The position numbers were made by a program, and so were the translations under genes. Below the pieces are notes generated by a model. It was not told the DNA's origin, made no database searches, and saw only the letters and a list, made by a program, of their open reading frames with translations. Source: Nostoc paludosum FACHB-159 (GTDB lineage Bacteria; Cyanobacteriota; Cyanobacteriia; Cyanobacteriales; Nostocaceae). From it: DNA of 64,000 nt. The DNA lies in assembly GCF_014698835.1 (NCBI RefSeq), contig NZ_JACJTU010000013.1:1-64000 (forward strand), read 5' to 3'. Shown here in pieces: positions 61,543 to 64,000 of this stretch (its first letter is position 1; every line of letters starts with the position of its first letter).

Positions 61543-64000
61543 ATGAAAACAGTATTACCAGATCGCCAGCAATCGTTAGTGCAATGGATCAGTCAAGCAA
61601 CAGGGATTAACACTTTCGGGGTGAAAATCCGATTACGGGGAAATGACCTTCATATTCTTTGTGAGGGGACAGAATGTCCGCTGCGGTGGCGTACCCTGTC
61701 TGATTTGCTGCAAGCACTACAGCAAACAGATTTGGATAGCCTCACAAGCAACGAACAACCCTCAATATACCAAGTATTTGTCTATGGTCGAAGAAAAGGG
61801 GAATCACGCCCTAAATGGTGTCATCGAGTTTATTTGAATCAAATTGACAAGCATGTAGAGCAGGTGCAGCAAGCTTTACTAGCGGACTCGGAAAATTCAA
61901 AACAGCCAGGTGGGGCGCTGATTGTCTCTAATGAAACTTTGGCACGCCAAGGTAACCCAGATGCCATTGCTCGCTACCTGAGCGAAACTTTGAGTACGTT
62001 GGGTGTGTCAGTAAACGCAAAAATTAAGCTATATAAGCCCAAGAATTCTCAGGTTGAAGAAAATCGTCTGTGGATATTTTGCCACTCTAGCTATAGTCCC
62101 GATCCATCGTTGCTAGCGGAACCAATAGCCCAAAAGTTACGTTATCTCAGGCTTAGTGGCTATCCAGATGCGGTAATAGTTTCTCAAGTGAGCGGTGAAA
62201 CTGCACCTGATTGGCTGCTGCGGGTGGATTTAACACCTCCAGAAGTGATGCTCAAGGAGTGGGCGCGTTGGGGGGATGTGCAAGCGATCGCCAGATTACT
62301 AACTGAGGTATTGTCAGGGTTAAAGGTTGCTGTCCAAGCTTCTCTCAAAGAATCAACGCTACATATTTTTTGTACGCCAGCTTTTGACCCCTTAGGAACC
62401 GCCCCAATCCCAGATAAAACAGCGTGTTTGGAGTTAATTGTACCCCAGCTAGAAGCCATCGCTCCTCAAGGCCTTCTTGCCGCCACAATATATGGACAAA
62501 AAGCAGGCGACAACCAACCTGCTTGGATTGATTGGCTAGCTTTACCTGCTGCGGAGCATTCCGTCTTTGCGACATCGCCACTGGATTTGGCAAATACTGG
62601 CGATGAAGAAGCGATCGTTTTTTTACTAGAGCGCTTACTCAATCCTGACTTGGATTGGCGTTTGCTCACAGGTGGAATTCGCGTACAGCTGCTCAACAAA
62701 GGTGATTTATTGCACATTATGTGTGATGCGCCTGTTTGTCCCGGACGGTCACAAGTAGCCAATAAAGTTACACAGTTTATCCGTCAATTAAAAATTCCCG
62801 GTATAAAAGGAGTGCGCGTCTACGGAAGGCGTGCAGGGAATAAGGAACCTTTTTGGCATCATGGTATCGATTTAGAACATCGCCAACGTTTAGTACCAGA
62901 AGCAACCCCAGAATTTGCTGCTACTTCTCAATACGTTAACGATTTGGTAACGGCTGAAACTAGCGAACCAATTTTGCGTCCAGACTTAACCACAGAAGAA
63001 GTTCAAAGTTTTGTCACAGAAGTAGCCCTCGATTGGCTAGCAACGGCGAATGCAGCAGTCAAAAAATTCCTGTTGGGAAGTCAGCTATTTAAGGAAACTG
63101 ACCAATCAGAAGACCTAAACCCTGATGGTCAAGGGGTTAAGATTGCTTTGGTTTGGGGGACACTGGGATTGTTGCTCACTGTTCAAAGTGATTGGGTGTT
63201 GGGTCAAATCATCGCCCGTACTACGCCGAGTTCCCCAACTGTCGCTAATGTCTCACCTGCACCATCTGAGCAAAAAGCATCGTTCACATCTGGGAAAAGT
63301 CCCAATGATCAAAAGACATTTTTTGCCAGCACTAGTAAAACCAAATCTTCTCCAAACCAAAGTACTGTATTCAATGCTTCTCAATTCACCCAAGGTGATG
63401 ATACGCAAAACGAGAATTTAGCAGCCGCACCACTGAAAGAAAAAGCAACCGCCACTGCTATTCTTTTAGCAGCGCGATCGCAAATGCCAAGTTTCAATGT
63501 TAGACAATTAGACGAGCAACTAGCCCTCTACAAACAACGTCTCGCTAGAACTGGTAGCCCACCAGATGTATTAATTATTGGTTCCTCCCGCGCCCTTAGA
63601 GGAGTAGACCCAGCAGCACTTTCTAAAGCTTTAGCAACTCAGGGTTATCCAAATGTTGATGTCTTCAACTTTGGTATTAATGGTGCCACTGCACAAGTTG
63701 TAAACTTTGTAATCCGCCAGGTTTTAGAACCATCAGAACTACCACAATTAATTCTTTGGGCAGACGGCGCTCGTGCTTTCAACAGCGGACGCGAAGATAT
63801 TACCTTTAAATCCATCGCTGCATCAGCTGGCTATAAACAAGCCTTGCAGAAAGCCTCGACAACTGCAACTAGCGGTGATTTGCCTGAAAATTCCGAAAAA
63901 GAAAAGGCAAAAGAAGAAAAGCAAGAAACTAACGGTTATCAAGCTGTCAATGATTGGTTAAATGAGGCTCTAGCATCTGTTTCTCATAGTTATCAAAACC
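61543..64000 (+). CDS. DUF1574-family protein, 3' end beyond window
   Basis: Open from ATG 61543 to the window edge (819 codons). The N-terminal half contains four copies of a domain of about 90-95 residues (about 5-98, 137-232, 244-335, 353-445), each with a helical start (NPDAIARYLSETLSTLGV; GDVQAIARLLTEVLSGL; GDEEAIVFLLERLL), a beta strand ending in Cys (LHILCEG, LWIFCHS, LHIFCTP, LHIMCDA) and a VYGRR-like strand. A hydrophobic segment (VKIALVWGTLGLLLTVQ, residues about 532-548) precedes a Ser/Thr-rich linker and an SGNH-like start (DVLIIGSSRALRGVDPAAL). DUF1574 proteins are cyanobacterial; an esterase-like role is possible but unproven. Confidence 0.82.
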   Translation, partial: MKTVLPDRQQSLVQWISQATGINTFGVKIRLRGNDLHILCEGTECPLRWRTLSDLLQALQQTDLDSLTSNEQPSIYQVFVYGRRKGESRPKWCHRVYLNQIDKHVEQVQQALLADSENSKQPGGALIVSNETLARQGNPDAIARYLSETLSTLGVSVNAKIKLYKPKNSQVEENRLWIFCHSSYSPDPSLLAEPIAQKLRYLRLSGYPDAVIVSQVSGETAPDWLLRVDLTPPEVMLKEWARWGDVQAIARLLTEVLSGLKVAVQASLKESTLHIFCTPAFDPLGTAPIPDKTACLELIVPQLEAIAPQGLLAATIYGQKAGDNQPAWIDWLALPAAEHSVFATSPLDLANTGDEEAIVFLLERLLNPDLDWRLLTGGIRVQLLNKGDLLHIMCDAPVCPGRSQVANKVTQFIRQLKIPGIKGVRVYGRRAGNKEPFWHHGIDLEHRQRLVPEATPEFAATSQYVNDLVTAETSEPILRPDLTTEEVQSFVTEVALDWLATANAAVKKFLLGSQLFKETDQSEDLNPDGQGVKIALVWGTLGLLLTVQSDWVLGQIIARTTPSSPTVANVSPAPSEQKASFTSGKSPNDQKTFFASTSKTKSSPNQSTVFNASQFTQGDDTQNENLAAAPLKEKATATAILLAARSQMPSFNVRQLDEQLALYKQRLARTGSPPDVLIIGSSRALRGVDPAALSKALATQGYPNVDVFNFGINGATAQVVNFVIRQVLEPSELPQLILWADGARAFNSGREDITFKSIAASAGYKQALQKASTTATSGDLPENSEKEKAKEEKQETNGYQAVNDWLNEALASVSHSYQN

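Overview
The window is chromosomal DNA from a filamentous, heterocyst-forming type of cyanobacterium (Nostocales, Nostoc/Anabaena-like). The evidence is the very frequent HIP1 octamer GCGATCGC, long runs of heptanucleotide short tandem repeats (STRRs) between and inside genes, a HetP-family gene, a HetC-like exporter, Gun4, a CcmK-type carboxysome shell protein, and several protein families largely confined to cyanobacteria (DUF1574, DUF3370, DUF3531, Sll0314-type TPR). No rRNA, tRNA, CRISPR array or intact insertion sequence was seen.

Layout. 1-7.5 kb: tail of an unknown gene, a membrane-anchored amidase, a methyltransferase, htpG, rpmB and a Uma2 nuclease, then about 1.8 kb of AT-rich DNA with no convincing gene. 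7.5-21 kb: an accessory locus for ribosomally made, exported peptides. On the plus strand are an HTH regulator, a C39-peptidase ABC exporter with a cyclic-nucleotide-like domain (HetC architecture), an HlyD adaptor and a PpiC-like prolyl isomerase. Converging on it from the minus strand are a lone GG-leader peptide, five tandem near-identical 75-77 aa precursors, an aminoglycoside-phosphotransferase-like kinase, a HopA1-family protein and a HetP-family protein. A bidirectional hairpin separates the two arms. 21.5-33.8 kb: paired M16 proteases, TetR, DUF4332, DUF29, PhzF, an FG-GAP/RTX surface protein, a small lipoprotein, aminopeptidase P, a DsbA-like protein and a second Uma2. 34-37 kb: a translation and targeting block (ffh, rpsP, KH protein, rpsU), followed by phoH. 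38-64 kb: mostly housekeeping and cyanobacterial genes, including a ChuX-like protein, a BMC shell protein, ABC transporters, gun4, icd, sodA, rsmG, a nudix hydrolase, ppc and a truncated DUF1574 protein.

How the peptide locus probably works (inference). The kinase and HopA1 proteins match the two halves of the split dehydration machinery known from class V lanthipeptides, where Ser/Thr is phosphorylated and phosphate is then eliminated. The C39 domain would cut the precursors after the conserved Gly-Gly, and HlyD plus the ABC protein would export them. All five precursors and the sixth peptide contain no cysteine and no cyclase gene is visible, so classical lanthionine rings cannot form. The product is more likely a linear dehydrated peptide or one crosslinked through Lys/His, or else a different chemistry. 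The combination of this machinery with HetC-like and HetP-like genes is the most interesting feature of the window.

Limits: all family calls come from reading sequence motifs without database searches. Starts are chosen from codon, Shine-Dalgarno and motif evidence only.
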